This document shows positions 1 through 13,664 of a stretch of DNA of 64,000 bases, one piece after another. The DNA comes from Capitella teleta (lineage: Eukaryota; Annelida; Polychaeta; Capitellidae). Each line of letters starts with the position of its first letter. The stretch's first letter is position 1. Both the position numbers and the translations under genes were made by a program. The notes under the pieces are model-generated. The model saw nothing but the letters and a program-made list of their open reading frames with translations. It made no database searches and was not told the origin of the DNA. The stretch spans positions 102,421 to 166,420 of the forward strand of contig KB298595.1 of assembly GCA_000328365.1 (NCBI GenBank), read 5' to 3'.

Positions 1-72
1 CATTTTGTTTCTTGCAAATTTTTGAGTTTTGTTTTCAACATAGAGTAGGCAGACTGCTTTTGGCCCACTCTG
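1..72. repeat. transposon end, mariner-like, cut by window edge
   Basis: The stretch ending in tttggcccactctgta at about 57-72 matches, in inverse orientation, the stretch at about 46625-46665 (acagagtgggccaaaagtag). The two copies lie over 46 kb apart, so this is a dispersed repeat. The TA-flanked ACAGNGTGGGCCAAAAGTA shape resembles terminal inverted repeats of mariner-type DNA transposons. No transposase is visible. The rest of this element would lie off the left edge. Confidence 0.35.
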
Positions 73-1091
73 TATGTCTGCACTACTTTAACTAAAGATG
101 TGCGGATGTTGAAGAATATCGGATATTGGATACCGAATATTCGGTGTATTTTTCATTCAAGTTCGATACCGGATGTTGAGTAAGTTATTGAGCATTTGTT
201 ATCTATTGGGCTCTCGTTTTCCGCGACAAAAACATAAGAATACGAAAAATAATAATAATACGTTTTATTGTACACAGAGAGAATGTGTATACATGTAATA
301 ATAACTTATAATGAGAACACGACTGTGCCTTGGTGACTTTGCAATGGAAAAAAAAAAAAAAAAAAAAAAATCAAATCAATGGAACATTTATATTCTATAG
401 TGTCATACGAGAGAGGGCCCTGAAGTAACGAGAGCCTCTGGCATTTCGCGTTGTAATTGAAGCTTGATTTTTATTTATTATTAAACATAGGCATCCCCAA
501 GTATAAAATACATTCCTTCCACTAATTTTGCAATGCTTCAATTGCCTTGGCAGAGGAGTTCTTTGTTTTGACCCTGAAAACACGACTCAGCGGCCACATC
601 AGCTCATTGTTTCTTGCTTATTTATCAGATTTCCAATTAAATGGTTTGTAGTCGCATTTAGTTAGGTCTGAAGATTAAAATGGGTGAGAAAGTACCTCAA
701 AGCCGCACTTCTTGCCACTGGCCACCGCAATGTGGTTGTTGTGCGAAGGCGATTTGTCCTGCTGAAGGCGATGACCACTGGCAAGCAAGCTGCGGCGTTT
801 CTCCTTGCTTGCTGCACGAACTTTTTCTAGTAGCTGGGCATAGTATGCACCTTTGATGGGGATGGGATCCATGATGCCGCCACTCCATGGACTCTTGATT
901 GCTTTCAGTCATAGCGGAAAATCGATGTCTTGTTGCATATAAATAGTGTTTCATAAAAGTCGCAACGCCCCAGTCTTATACAAATAAATTATTCTTATTC
1001 TTATTCTCATACGAGAAATTCAATTATTAAATACAATAATAATAACGGATTTTTTTTTTCCCGGAGTCAATGCTTTGTTTTGTTTAGGTAT

Positions 1092-1274
1092 TTATAAAAC
1101 AACAACAACAACAACAAAACAACAACAAAACAACAAAAGGTCATGTGGTCCGAGAGAGTGAAGAGCCTTACGCAAGGAGTCAAGGAGGCTTGTGGTTACT
1201 TCGAACCTCCAGTGGCCAGCGCCTCGCCCTTTCAAGGCGAGCAAGCTGACCACTCGGCCATCAACCCTCTGTCC
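1092..1274 (-). mobile_element. tRNA-Ser-derived SINE
   Basis: Read on the minus strand, the element starts near 1274 with a tRNA-like head. An A box (TGGCCGAGTGGT, 1249-1260) and a B box (GGTTCGAAG, about 1199-1208) are present, with an anticodon-arm-like CTCGCCTTGAAAGGGCGAG between them whose loop carries TGA, as in tRNA-Ser. The acceptor stem does not close, and a tRNA-unrelated body follows. The element ends in a TTG/TTTTGTTG-rich tail (about 1094-1138 on the plus strand as aacaacaac). Internal pol III promoter plus simple tail is the standard SINE plan. No clear target duplication was found. Confidence 0.7.
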
Positions 1275-2218
1275 GAAGTTTTAACCAATGCTTTCGGATG
1301 ACAGGGAGTTAGATGTTGAGTCAGAATATTTGCACATTCCAGCGTTTACACCATATTTTGTATCTGACCCAACTGCAGCGCAATTCGTTGCCGATCCACG
1401 TATGTAAATCAAATCAGAGAAAAACTCCCTGCGACCCGCCCTGCGCACCTTGGGGCACGAGGCTCTTTATCCGCATCAAGGAAACAGGAAGCAGAGAGCA
1501 GGGCGAGGTTAACAACCTTTACAGCCCAGTGAAAGCGGAGTGAAAACTCAGTTTGCCACCAGTCATTAGGTTACAACGTTGTTGACGACGTGTCGAAGCT
1601 CAATCAACCAGAATGGACTCAATCGGCTCACGATCCGAGAGAAGGAAAAAAGCCACTTTAGAGCTACGCATGCCCTATTTCTATGCAGGCAAATTATATT
1701 GTATTTTCTTCTTCTTCTTTTGTGTGGGTAGATCTCAATAGGAATGATTCCAAATAGTACTGAGTGACACAAAAGACATGTGTGATACCAGATACCTATT
1801 ATACACGTTCATGTCTTAATCATGCATTGTATTTGGCTCTAGGCAATGTACTTTATCAACTTCCTTGTAGAGAGACGAGACTTCATTGAGGACTGAATGC
1901 GATTCGTTTGCTTTTCAGGACGAAACCAGAGAAATCAATATTCTGGCGTTGATGGCGTATGTGTCGATTTTGGGCATTAATGCCGAATTCCGTGGAAGCA
2001 GATGCAACCTATCTCTGTCGGTCTCGTTAGCCCAAAACGCGTCCGGATTTTGGGACAGCGTGATTGTTCAGGTGTCTTTGGCGTTCGAGTCAACTACCCC
2101 GCTGTACGAGGTCACACGCACCAACCATTTGCATCTAATGCAAGAGTTATGTCAACAGGCCATGGAAAAGTTTTCACGACAAGAGAAAGAAAAAGAAAAG
2201 GGAAAGAGGTAGATTTTA

Positions 2219-2250
2219 TCTTTTTTTTTTTTTTTTTGGGGGGGGGGGGG
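2219..2250. repeat. poly-T / poly-G junction
   Basis: A run of T is followed directly by a run of about twelve G on the plus strand, then by a short TA-repeat. This is low-complexity sequence with no gene signal, and the homopolymer lengths may be unreliable in the assembly. Confidence 0.85.
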
Positions 2251-4254
2251 AGAATCTTTATATATATATATATATTGTCTTTATAGTGCATGGGTGATTA
2301 TCCTGACGTTCCGGCATGCGGCATGCGTTTTACAAAAAAAGAAAAAGAAAAAGATTACGCTTGATATTACATCCAGACAAGGATGGTTTTGCTTGGAAAG
2401 TGAGCTAAACTAAGACTAAAATGATAAAGGAATAATATAATCTTTGAATTGGTTTCAAATCCCTTGTGTTAAAACAAAAGCAATATTAATGGCACCCGAT
2501 ATTCAATATAACACAAATAGAAAGCAGCCGTTTTCATCTTGTACCGGAGATTGGATGAGGGGGCAAGATTCAATCCTGGGCGAGTCACATTCACATTGAA
2601 TTTGGCTTTTATTTGAAAAAAAAAAAAAAAAAAAAAAAAAAGAATTCTTAAAAAAGGGATATCTCACAATTAGTTCTAACTTTACTTTCAGTGAACTTCG
2701 AAAAGAACAAAAATAGAAATCGGCATTGCTTAGATGTTCGCAAACATTGGATACACTGTCATTTCTATATTGATAACGTAACATGGAACGTTGATCTTAA
2801 ACGGCGATTATGTTTGGTTCTTAGAGATAGCATATATGTGGATGGGCAATTGTAGTGTTGATCACAATCAATACAATGATGTAATATAAACAAAGATTTA
2901 TATAAATCTTCAAGCCTTTAGCATTCAAGCGTTTCAGTGTGATTAGTAATTAGAAGCAATTACGAATTTAATAATTATAAGATATGCTATAGAAACGCGC
3001 GCTTTCGAGTCGCTTTGCGACTTCTCTTGTTGTGCAAGACATAAAAGGTGTTTGCTTATAATTAAACATATTAACTCCCGCAAAACAAGATCGAAAAAAA
3101 AAAAAAACAAACAAAAACAAACACAAAACAAAAACAAAACAAAACAAAACAGCACAGCGAAGGAATTTATTAGAGTTGTTAAGCAACTCGTCAGACTCAT
3201 CTAATAGACCGGTTCTGTGTACTTGCAATGGAAAATGTACAACCCAATTTAAATTAGAGTAATAGCGACTTTATCACTTGATTGCGCACTAGTTTTGTAA
3301 ATTAGCGCTCGCCGAGTATTTTCGTTGTGACGCATTGGAGTGGGAGGTAAGCCCTCTATTTCATGATATATTTGCTCGCAAATGAAGGAACATTACCAAT
3401 AACGTTTGCTTTACTGCAGTCCGCGGTTGGAGTCGACGAACAACGGGTCGACATGGACGCTTGGGGACCATAAACGGGCCTTCATTAAGCCTACGGGGTC
3501 ACAATAAGCCATCGCCGCGGGAACCGGCCTCGCGCTCCAATCTTCGCTCTTACAACCTGCTATTATGGCCACAATTACCTGCCATAATGGCGTATGTTGA
3601 CTCGAGTTGATCAAGGTTAGCCCTCTGGTCAGACATATACACGACCAGCCCTCTCGTACTCTCTCCGTGGCTACGGGTTTACTCAAGCACGTCTGTACAA
3701 GTTTCTCCAGAATTAGATATATTTGTCGCATTAAATATAAATGCCAATATTTATGTCGATGATTGTTCGTCGAATTGTTGACGTGAAGACAAAACGCGGT
3801 TGTTTGCGATCAAGCAGAAGCCCCGCGGATTTAAAGCTCTAGTCACTCGACCAATGGTGTCAGCGGAGTGACGTCATTGGTTCCCGATAGGTAGCAATCT
3901 TTAAAGTTATTAGCTCATCAATGGTAATTATATGAAAAACTTGTTCAATTATAAATTATAATTAATGAGCTATAACGATTTGAAATGATTACAATGCATT
4001 CACAATATAATTATGTTGTGGTAGATTTATGAAGCATGTGTGCTTCATTTCACACATGGTAGAACATATTTCATACAATGACACCCTTCCGCTGAAATGA
4101 ACACTGTAATCGACATTACCTGTTCCGTGTGTGATAGAAAATTGAGGCATTTGTATAAGATAGGGAGAGTGCCTCCGATGAGCAATGCCTCACCTGAACC
4201 GCCCACCCTACCATAGCCCATTACGAACTCCGGAAACGCACACAAGGATACAAA

Positions 4255-4392
4255 ATGACCTCGACGCCGAAGAACGCTGAGCGCAAGGTGAGAGCGAAGA
4301 CATCCCGAGAAATAGCGCGTTTCTACGAAACACGGACGCTGACATTTGAGAGGAACAGACGTCACGCATGCGCAGAGCTTTGGTGTGTGTGA
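4255..4392 (+). CDS. possible small ORF or first exon (45 aa)
   Basis: An ATG at 4255 opens a 45-codon frame ending in TGA at 4390-4392. The start MTSTPKNAERK is followed at once by a good splice donor (AAG|GTGAGA at about 4287), so this may be a first coding exon and not a complete small protein. The local composition is more GC-rich than its surroundings and the product would be strongly basic. No downstream exon could be joined and no family is recognised. Low confidence; it may be chance. Confidence 0.2.
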   Translation: MTSTPKNAERKVRAKTSREIARFYETRTLTFERNRRHACAELWCV

Positions 4393-5929
4393 TTTGTTTT
4401 GTTTTGTTCAAAGCCGCTTAATTTGACGATAAATTGGTTTGCAATCTGTTCTCATCCCGGCTGGTTTGTCAGCTAACGTTACCATGATTTGACGTTAATG
4501 ATGCGTCGGCTTAATTAAGCCGACGAATACACATGGGGCTCAACGAAAGAGTCCGTCGCTGAGTTAAGGCACTCTGCGTGGGTGGTATATAGCACAGTGC
4601 GTTGAAACACGGAGGCGAAATGTCAAATGAATGTCACACAGATTGGTGCAACATTTAATTTGTGCGGACATTTCATACAAATCGCCGTATTAATCATTGT
4701 CCCTGGAATATTGGCACCAGCAGCAGCGGAATAATTGACACGGATAAGGAAGCGAGAGCATTCACGATCACAAAAGTGTTGCTCGCTCAATAAACAAATG
4801 TGTTTCGCATTGTATGCTGCTTCCACGCCAAAGAAATCATGAGTGAAGCGCTGTCAATACAGAAGAACGATTTTGACAGATTGTGTCGTCAGAGAACAGC
4901 TTCAATACAATGGGGATCAAACCCCTCCCTATTCACTCTTGTGTGGCCCTCTAAACAATACAATATGGCCTTCGTAAAGTTCGCCTTGCATCAGTTATGC
5001 GTCGGTTGATCATTAGGGAAGAAGGAGAGAAAGAGATTCATGTTTTTGTAAGTTTCTGCTGTGGTCTAACCGCTCCGATGTGCACCATGGGATCGAGTAC
5101 ATACTTGTCAAACATCAGGTTGCCTAACTCATCTCGCTGCTCGGGTTTCCGCCGATTTGTTTGTTGCGAAACGACACGGCCATCGACGCACTTATTTGTG
5201 ATCAAACTTCACAAGGGCGCCGACTTCAAGCCTTTGTCTCTTAAGTTCCCGATCGACCTGTGACCAGCGGCATCTGTCGTGTTTGTTGGCGGGGGTGTGC
5301 AACGTACACTCACCCTTTGGGTTGATTTCCCTTCATAATTCACAAGTGGCCAACTCGCAGAGAGTTTTAGGCAATTTGCATTTGGGCAGTATATCACCTG
5401 GCAATGTTTCAGCTGTACGTTGTCGCCGTATGTATCGACGGTGCAGCCTCGTGTGAGATGAGAGCATTGTCCGGTAATGTTGCTAAGCCGGGTAACGTAT
5501 GTTTGGAGAAGAAACAAAGTCACATGAATGTAAGATTTATGCAGCCTGTTGGCGCCTTACCAGGATTGCACTTGTCAGTAAGGCGTTATTACGAAAGGTG
5601 CACATGAATTAAGGGTGTGATTATTGAATTGAATTACCCACCTTAAAATTAATATAACTGCGAGTTGACAGCATAAATTTTGTGAATTACACCATACATA
5701 GTCAGACATCAACCGAATTGCAAACAATTGTCGGTTCTCTCTTATTGATCATTATATCCTTTGAAGCATCATTTACTCTTTTGGGTTCATAATTTCATAT
5801 CGATGATGGATAAATGCACCTGAATGGGCATCACATGCAGGGTGTGCGCCAACCATCATCTTTCCCTTTGTGATCATCTAACTTTTCTTTTCGCTTGTAT
5901 TCATTCTGAATCAAGTTTTCATTTTCCAG

Positions 5930-6116
5930 GAAGTACCCCTCTTCGCCTCACAAAACTGGTGTTTACTCGTTGTCTCTCTGCGTCATGTCACGCATCTCGT
6001 CGCCGGTTGGCAGCAAAGAAGGGAGACCAGCCACAAAGAAAACCTCCTGCGAGTCATGTGTAACTGTCGATATCAGCGAGTGGCACCCAGAACCATATGC
6101 TCAAGGGAAGGATTAA
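5930..6116 (+). CDS. possible terminal exon, unknown gene
   Basis: A pyrimidine-rich stretch ending in TTTTCCAG (to 5929) is followed by an open frame of 61 codons, from AAG at 5931 to the stop at 6114-6116. The frame is rich in Ser, Thr and Lys and ends in VDISEWHPEPYAQGKD, which reads like a hydrophilic receptor or regulatory-protein tail. The two other frames here are also partly open, so coding is unproven. No upstream exons were recognised. Confidence 0.22.
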
Positions 6117-6353
6117 AGCCGACGTCGCCCTGGGAACTCGATCATGCATCGCTCAAGGACTTGCTCTTACAGCACTCGAGGCGCTTGATCAGGGCTTGAT
6201 TAGACGATCCGAGTTCCTCCTATGCCGGCGCCAACTGAAGAATGCAGCCAATTTGAGATCAGTCAGCGAAATGAACACTTTTTTCAAGAATCTAGGCCAC
6301 AAGGATCGTGTGCATGCACTTAATATCATATCCATGTGTGGCAATTATGCGTT

Positions 6354-6600
6354 CTACTGAGGACCCCTGTTCATTTCGAAAGTCTTCTTGGTCGATTCTG
6401 TGGACTCTAACGAGCTTGCAAAGAGTCTGAAAGATATATTTAAAACTTAAAATGCGATTATCGTACTGAAGTAGCACACAGCAGCACAAAACAAGATATT
6501 TTTGCAATAATTGTAAATCAACTGATGATAAATCTGAAGATAAATCCCGAGGGTTATTCGTCCTGCATACAACCACAGACAGTGGTACACAGCGCCCGGC
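6354..6600 (+). repeat. copy of a TTAA-type MITE family (AGAGGACCTCTG ends)
   Basis: From about 6357 the sequence (gaggacccctgttcattt, then ggtcgattctgtgga) matches the stretch from 56463 and the stretch from 32729. The resemblance continues for over 100 bases into an A/T-rich part. The other copies start with TTAAAGAGGACCTCTG; here the very end is altered. No coding capacity. It is an old, worn copy. Confidence 0.5.
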
Positions 6601-9600
6601 CTTGTTACGCAGTTGGGCAGCACTGTAGCGTCACCGATGATTTTAAGTATAACGAATTACAAATATAGGTCACAATCATCACGCCCGTGGTCCGATCGGG
6701 TCCTCGAGGGTTGGCAGAGGATGGGTGACTGCCGCTCAAAGCGACTGAGTTACTCGCAGTGCTTCTGCAACTTATGGATCATCATAATTAATTGCTCACC
6801 TTTTATCGAAGTAGGCCGTATCGTAGAACGTCCTGTAATTTGGATCAGCACGCTAGGTTTTATTGAGGAATCTGGATGAACATATTATGTAACATATTAC
6901 GTAGGGACGCACCCAAAATACCATCTATATTCAGAATTATCTAGAACGTGACCCAGATCGCCGGAACTCTCAATCTAAGCTTCAAAGGAAGGTATTATAT
7001 CACCGCATTGCTTTCAGATTATGAACAGCATAATCAAGCCATGAGTATTAGGAGACCCAATAAAATCCCAAACCCAATTTAAAGAGACCTACCAGTTTTA
7101 CATTTAGGCTACGTTGCCTTTCTCAATATTAAGTACATAGAAGTGCGCTACTTTTTTCAACGGAAGCCAATGTATTTCAATTACTTTCAGCGCGAAGAGA
7201 GAACTCGCCGTTAGAATATAAATAGTTGATGGCATTGCATGTCGGGCAATACATGTTTATTGCTCGCCTTAGCTCATTGGGTGATCAGGACTCTATTCAT
7301 GAAGATAATATAGACGCGCATACACATGCCATGGCCTAATTATGAGTTCATAAGCCGCACCCCGTTGCTTTGATTCCTCTCGCTCAACTCAGTTCTTCGC
7401 ATGTTTGTAGAATTAATTGAATTAGTATGCGACCTTGGCCTTATAACATGCGGCCCCCGACATATGCATTGTGGCGTCTTTTGTCGCTAGATGCGCAGAA
7501 ATTGAGCCGTAAATCCTCAGGATTTGCCTACAAAACCGACAGCCAGACAAACACGTCAGAGCAACGACATGCTTCGCTTTACAACATAACTCAAGAGGGT
7601 TTCTTTGCGGCCTCACAGCTCTGATTCCATGAACATGTTGACCATGGAGCGGCGTGGAGAGGCGAAAGGATCATGAACAACGCATGCACACTCGACGCCT
7701 TGTGATTGATCACGCTGCTCGCTGTCCACTCAGCCTGGCCCTTGACGGCCGGCCCAGGGTGATGGCCGATCCTGGAAGTATTAATAATGAATAAGAATTA
7801 CACAGATGTGGAATAAAACACTTCAAAGGGTCGAGGTGGAAGGATGCTGGTCAGCAGGGACTGGGATGCATGGTTCCCGGGAAAATGGGAACAAGTTCTG
7901 AGAAGAAATTTCAATACATACAGAGTTCACATTATAGGCATGCAGATGCTTACATTGCTCACATCATATCAATACACTGAATAAATAGCATGCCATATGA
8001 TCATTTGTCGGCGATGCACGAGCAGGAGCAATGTTAACCCATGATTGAATGTCACCCGCAAGCCACGTATACATCACGCGGCACCATCATAACACGTGTA
8101 GCGGTTTCTTTTGGTCCGCACAAAACCACCGTTCTTATGACACTTTTAAATGCTCATTTTTATAGCACAAATCTGCTTTGTTCTCTGACCTATCAATTAA
8201 AAAAAATGTCGAGATAAATGGAGGGGGGGGGGGCAACTAGACGACTGGGAGGCGCACTACCTATCAATTCGGCTGATATCAGGGCAGTTTTCTCATTAAT
8301 TGAGCAGCTATTGATGCCGTCTTGACAACAAAACAATGGAACAGCTCAAATAAAATTGATTGCTCCAATACACAAGATGTTGAAGAGCATATGGGCGCAG
8401 ACACACTTGTCAATCTCGACGTCATGCATGAAACTTATTTCGAAATATGAATCAGACCCAAGCGTCAACGAGTTATTAAGTACATCTCATACGTACATAG
8501 ATTCGAATTCATTTTGTATAGCACACTATGCACAGTGTTATTTTCACCACTCAATGCAAACCACCAAAATATTTTGATTGAGTTTCCAACTCTCTAAATT
8601 TGCATGCTGCATGCTGAGCTATATATATATTAGCGCTGATGTTCTAACCACACTTCATGTGTATGAGGAGCAGGGTTTGGTCCCATAAATACATTTTGTG
8701 ATACGTGGATCTAAGCAAAACGAAATATATTGCCAACACAACATGTACACAGCATTTCACAGCATCGAGCCAAAAGAAATCAGTGAATCTTTGAAGTTTG
8801 TTGGCATATAATCAGCTCGAAGATGGCTTTTAATTGTTGGACCGCAAGTGATTTTTGGAGACACATTGACGAGGTCGATACATTGACATGCTTCATTACG
8901 AAACGTACGACCTACGAAAACCATTGCTCCTTTCTGATCGCTATTTCTCTTTCTATAGCTCTGAGAATTACAACTGGTTTCGCTAACCGTCACTCAAAAA
9001 TTGCATGAGTTCGCTGACCAGGCAATTATTTTAAACATTCCATGCGTAAAACTGAGCTAAGTTGTATTTTATTGGTGTCGTTGGTCAACCTTTTACCATG
9101 TTAATGTTTCAGACTCCATGCCATTTTGTGTACTACTTTTTGTATAGAGGTTATTTAGTTCATTCTGGCATTATTAACCTGTGCGTGCTTTTCTAGCTAT
9201 GCACAGGAAAATTCTTTGATGACAGAACGTTGATTAGATATTTGCAAATTTTGGTAGGTTTATGAGAAGTTATCTGAACAAACATAAAAATTACGACATC
9301 ATTGTCGATCGTATTCAATTCCTCTTCAATTCTTCTCGGAGTTAAGAGGCTAAGTCGTAACAATTCCTATACGAACCATTTTTTTGGCGGTGTTAAGTGA
9401 TCGACGCTAGGGACGGTCTAAATGGACATCAGCAAAGCAGGAGGCATTTCAGCAATCTTTTTTATTGGCCTCTGAGGAGCAGCGGCTTTATTTACGGAGG
9501 ACCTGCTCACTGAGGAGTGAGGTTAGAACCATTGTCTTCTGATATACAACTATAACATTCTGATCACTTCCTTGCGTGCAGGTTAAATGTCTATTTTATC

Positions 9601-12600
9601 GACCCAAGAGTGAAAATGCCACATCCGTGTTTATTATAGTTATACATATTTACTTATTATGGGTGAGTAACTATTGTACTGCTCTTTAATTTGTGAAGTT
9701 TGTATTTTGCATAATTAATGGTCCATTCCAGAAACAAGGGTCAGTCGATGTCATCATTATTCAGCGGGCGTCGACGTTAATGCACCCTTGCCACATCACA
9801 TACAAAATGCTCTCAAGAACAACAACCCACAATAGTAACACCCGAGTACGGGTGTTACTATAGCTTTCTGGTGGTTCAGGGTCGCCTCGTTCTCGTTCCT
9901 AGGAATTCCCAGAGAATTCATTTCGTCGTCCTATCAAAAGAGTTTAATGCGATGTCATCCTTTGTTCCTGAGTGAAATGGAGAAACGCGGGAGTTCTGAT
10001 TCTCTTCATCTTCATTAAACTAAGACTGGCTCTCTATATTGTTTATATATACAGTTACACCGAATCACAATTCTAATTATATAGAGACCCTTCACTAATT
10101 GCCTGCACAATTAACAAGAATTGCTGTCCAATTCTAACGAGAACTAAGCATATGGCGTATAGAATATATTAATGAGCTACATCAATGCCATTCGCACACG
10201 AAGCGCACAGGTGTTTTCTTTCCCACGAAGTTCTTGAAGTTCCTGGATCATAAAGTCTCTGGTCTCTGGGGTATGCTGTAGACGAGGTACACGTAAATAT
10301 ACTTCTTGTAATAACTAAATTGGTAATGCATATATTACAAAGACATAAACCACATTTTGGTCACGTAAAGTATAAAATTTTGTATTGCAATGCGACAGCT
10401 TCCAAGTACAGAACATGATCAATACATATGATCACGAAGCAAATCACCACAAAACCAGGCAAATGACACCACAACAAGCATTTGCAAAATATGTATAATT
10501 AATGTTAATGTACCGACGAGGCGTATTTTTGTGCAGGCGATAAATCGTTGGCTTTGTATGCGAGCACCTGGAGGAATGAAGCTTGGCTCTACGTCTGCAC
10601 GATACGAACACCACATGCGTCTCCAAATCAGAACTGATGCCCGAATCCTTAATTGTAGCAAAGAATATGGCGGCACGTTCTTTGTTTGTAGCCACCGACT
10701 GGCACCGAACTACTGCTTGACGGTGGACGGCGACGGCGACGGCTATAGCTCATGATGATCTGTATTCTTATTTACAAAAGCAAGGCAGCTTTAATCTGGT
10801 CGTAGCATAAAACGATCAGCCGAGTAGCTCCAACAAGGTGCTACAGCCATGCATGAAGAAGTAGCTCGATGGCTACTATTGAGTATCCGGGCATAACAGA
10901 CCTTTTGACGTGCAGGAGCCACGCAACCAAAGTGAGGTTTTCTGTCTTGACGAGTCATGTGCAAATTTAGTAGCAGATGTCTGCGAGGGTCACGATGCAC
11001 CGCCAAGTAAGGGATGATCGAATTAAGAGATCGTCCTTGCCGATATAAGCCAGGCGTCCCTTGAAGGTAGTAACATGGGGCATTGTTATGAATGTACCCA
11101 CTAACATTCCTTGAAACTTTCAAGGTATGTTACTGTGTACTCTTGCAATAATAGTGCAGACAGTTGTGCTCGTAGTTTGGTGAACCAGCAGCAATTCTTG
11201 CAGCGGTATTATAAATATTTATAAGCCCTTGTATATTTCTGGATCAGATTTGGCGAATTGAACTCAACTACCAAGAAAAAAAAAAAAAAAAAGAACAAAT
11301 AAAGAACAAAACATTGTAATTGTCAAGAACAAAATGACTCACAATCCATCCGATGTGAACGTGTTGAGCGTTGAACGTTTCTTCGCATTTTGCCAGATTA
11401 GATTTCCCACCTGTCCCTTCACCGTATGGCTCTATTTCCGGTTTAAGTCTCACCATATCAGTCAAGGTTTAATTAATTGCAAGCCGAGTCACTACTCGGC
11501 GTACTCGCTAATAAACCGTTACAACTCCTATATTACACTGCAGATGGCCGTTCTCTTGTGTGAGCTGGTTTGTCTGACCTTATACTTCTATAATTAATAA
11601 TTAACTAATCTTAATGTAATTGCAAATTATCACAACATTGTACTTAACTTAGGAGCATGGAATTGGTGTTGTATCGGGCAGTTTAGTTGATACTGATCTC
11701 TCTACAAAAATACACACACACATTGTTCCGAAGCTAAAATTTAATATTCATGAGCAATCAATTACTGTTTGTTGTCAACTCATTTCAATGATGTCGTTCA
11801 GAGGGCCAAGGACGACAAAGACGAAGAAACCAGGAGCATTCACACCCATGACGTAGAGCTCAGTGGAAGGACGTAATATATGCACAGCAATTCACACCAG
11901 ACATGGCGGGTGCTCATACATTGAATTCCTAATATTACGCAAACCATGTTCACAATGTGTCCTCTAAGTATGCCTATCTATGCCCCATGGAATCTTTGCC
12001 CTGGGCATGATTTTAGGCAGTTAGATGGACCGCCCCACGCCGCTAGCAAGTTTAAAACGCTAGCTGCCATGTCATTGACGGCTTGCCTTATGGTATGCGT
12101 CTAATTCGTGTTCATAACTACCATTCCGCGTTGCGTTGCCATTACATACATGTAATATTACAGTCACACTGAATTTTGATTTATAAATATCCTGACCGTT
12201 TCATAAACTCATAATCTTGAATATCATCGAAATTGATTCATAGGTCCCCCTTAAAAAAGGTCCTCTTTTACACATCTTAATGACTGTATTGATACTAATA
12301 CCCAGACATATCGAGCCATATAGTCGATTGGGCTCCTACCAGGAAATCGAAACAAAGTAAAATGACCTTGCACTATTAAGGAAATGGGCGTTTGGAGATG
12401 CGAAATCATTCTAGTGCTATATTTATACAATGTGTTTGATGTTAATGTTGTACCGGATAGTGTGTACATTACACCTGTACAGCCAAATTCCTTGTTGCTT
12501 GATGCTTGACGCTTAAATATGGAGGTGATCTTCTAGGTCAATCTGGCTGAATGATATATATAAAATAAAAAATATATATATATAATAAATATAAATATAA

Positions 12601-13619
12601 TAACATTTTGCACATTCGGCATGATATGGAATATGCCAGGGATGTCATGATGACAGTCATTGTCGATCTAATTTCTGGTGTAAAACTTCGTAGAGAATTT
12701 GAGGTCAAGGCCCTAGCTCTAGACATGCTTTACTCCACGGGTGGCGAATCATGCGTAGTCATATATTGACAAGGGTAATACTTGCTTACACAAGTTTCCC
12801 CCCGGTTATTGATTTGCAAGTGTAGTCGACCGCTTACTGAGATGTTATGCATTGCGTCTTTATGCTGTCGTATTTCCCCGAAATATGATTCTCTTTCTTC
12901 ATCTGTTTTCATTATTTTGTTCGAATTCGGTTTGTCGAACATGAGCAATAATATGTATGCCCCCACACCCCTTTCCTTCCCCAGTAAAGGGTGTTTATGC
13001 ATGCATATGTACTGCTGCGAAACCAGGTGTGCAGCAAACATACTTAAAGCCAAACATTTCCCAAAATATTCCGAAATAAGTAGAATGATTTCCTTTGCGC
13101 CAATCGCGTGGGATGATGCATCAGAGTGAATGGTACAAGGAAAGAGCAATGTCATCAAATGCAACATCGCTGCGACCATGCAACACATCGTTACAGGCCA
13201 AGGAAAAACGAGACACACGCAGAATTGAAGAGCCGATACTTTTGAATTGAATATACATTTTACATCTATGTACATCTCGATTTTTGCTATTTCAATGCCA
13301 TCATGGTCGTTGTGTTCATTCGTTAAAAAAAACCGGGATTTTTTTTTTTTGAATGAATGAATGAATTTATTTGGTTCCAATAAAAGAGAAACATGTCAAT
13401 GAAAGTGTCAGTTTTACGTTGATGCCGTGACCATTGGCACGCACTTGGAGAAGTTGCATTCGACAGTTATTATTTCTGCACTCTCGTTCCCATTCAAAAT
13501 CGAAAGAAGTATTTTTTATCAATATTTCTCTATCATATATAATGTATTATGCATTGTTTGTTTCTATTGTCTTCTGTGTTCTTTCTTCCACGTTATTGTA
13601 CATGAGTTGTACGAAATAA

Positions 13620-13654
<35 letters not shown>

Positions 13655-13664
13655 TATTATTATT
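13620..13664 (+). repeat. (TTA)n microsatellite, probable LINE 3' tail
   Basis: An almost perfect TTA repeat follows GTACGAAATAAA. AATAAA followed by a short-unit repeat is the usual 3' end of L2/CR1-type LINEs, and the LINE at 56608-59600 ends in a similar TTA-rich tail. A further GAATGAATGAATGAATTT repeat lies at about 13351-13368. No reverse transcriptase remnant was recognised upstream, so the body may be a short 3' fragment. Confidence 0.55.

Noticed and set aside
1140-1274. A functional tRNA-Ser gene
   Set aside because: A and B boxes are present, but the acceptor stem does not pair, the variable arm is irregular, and a body plus TTG tail follows. A SINE explains it better.
1886-2212. 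108-codon plus-strand frame after a TTTTCAG acceptor-like site
   Set aside because: The sequence ends in a Lys/Glu-rich low-complexity run; a second frame over the same bases is equally open and no domain is recognised.
12730-13380. 216-codon open frame on the minus strand
   Set aside because: It begins in a GAATGAATGAATG simple repeat and poly-A, has no family motif and no GC or splice support, and overlaps an open frame on the other strand. Likely chance in AT-rich DNA.
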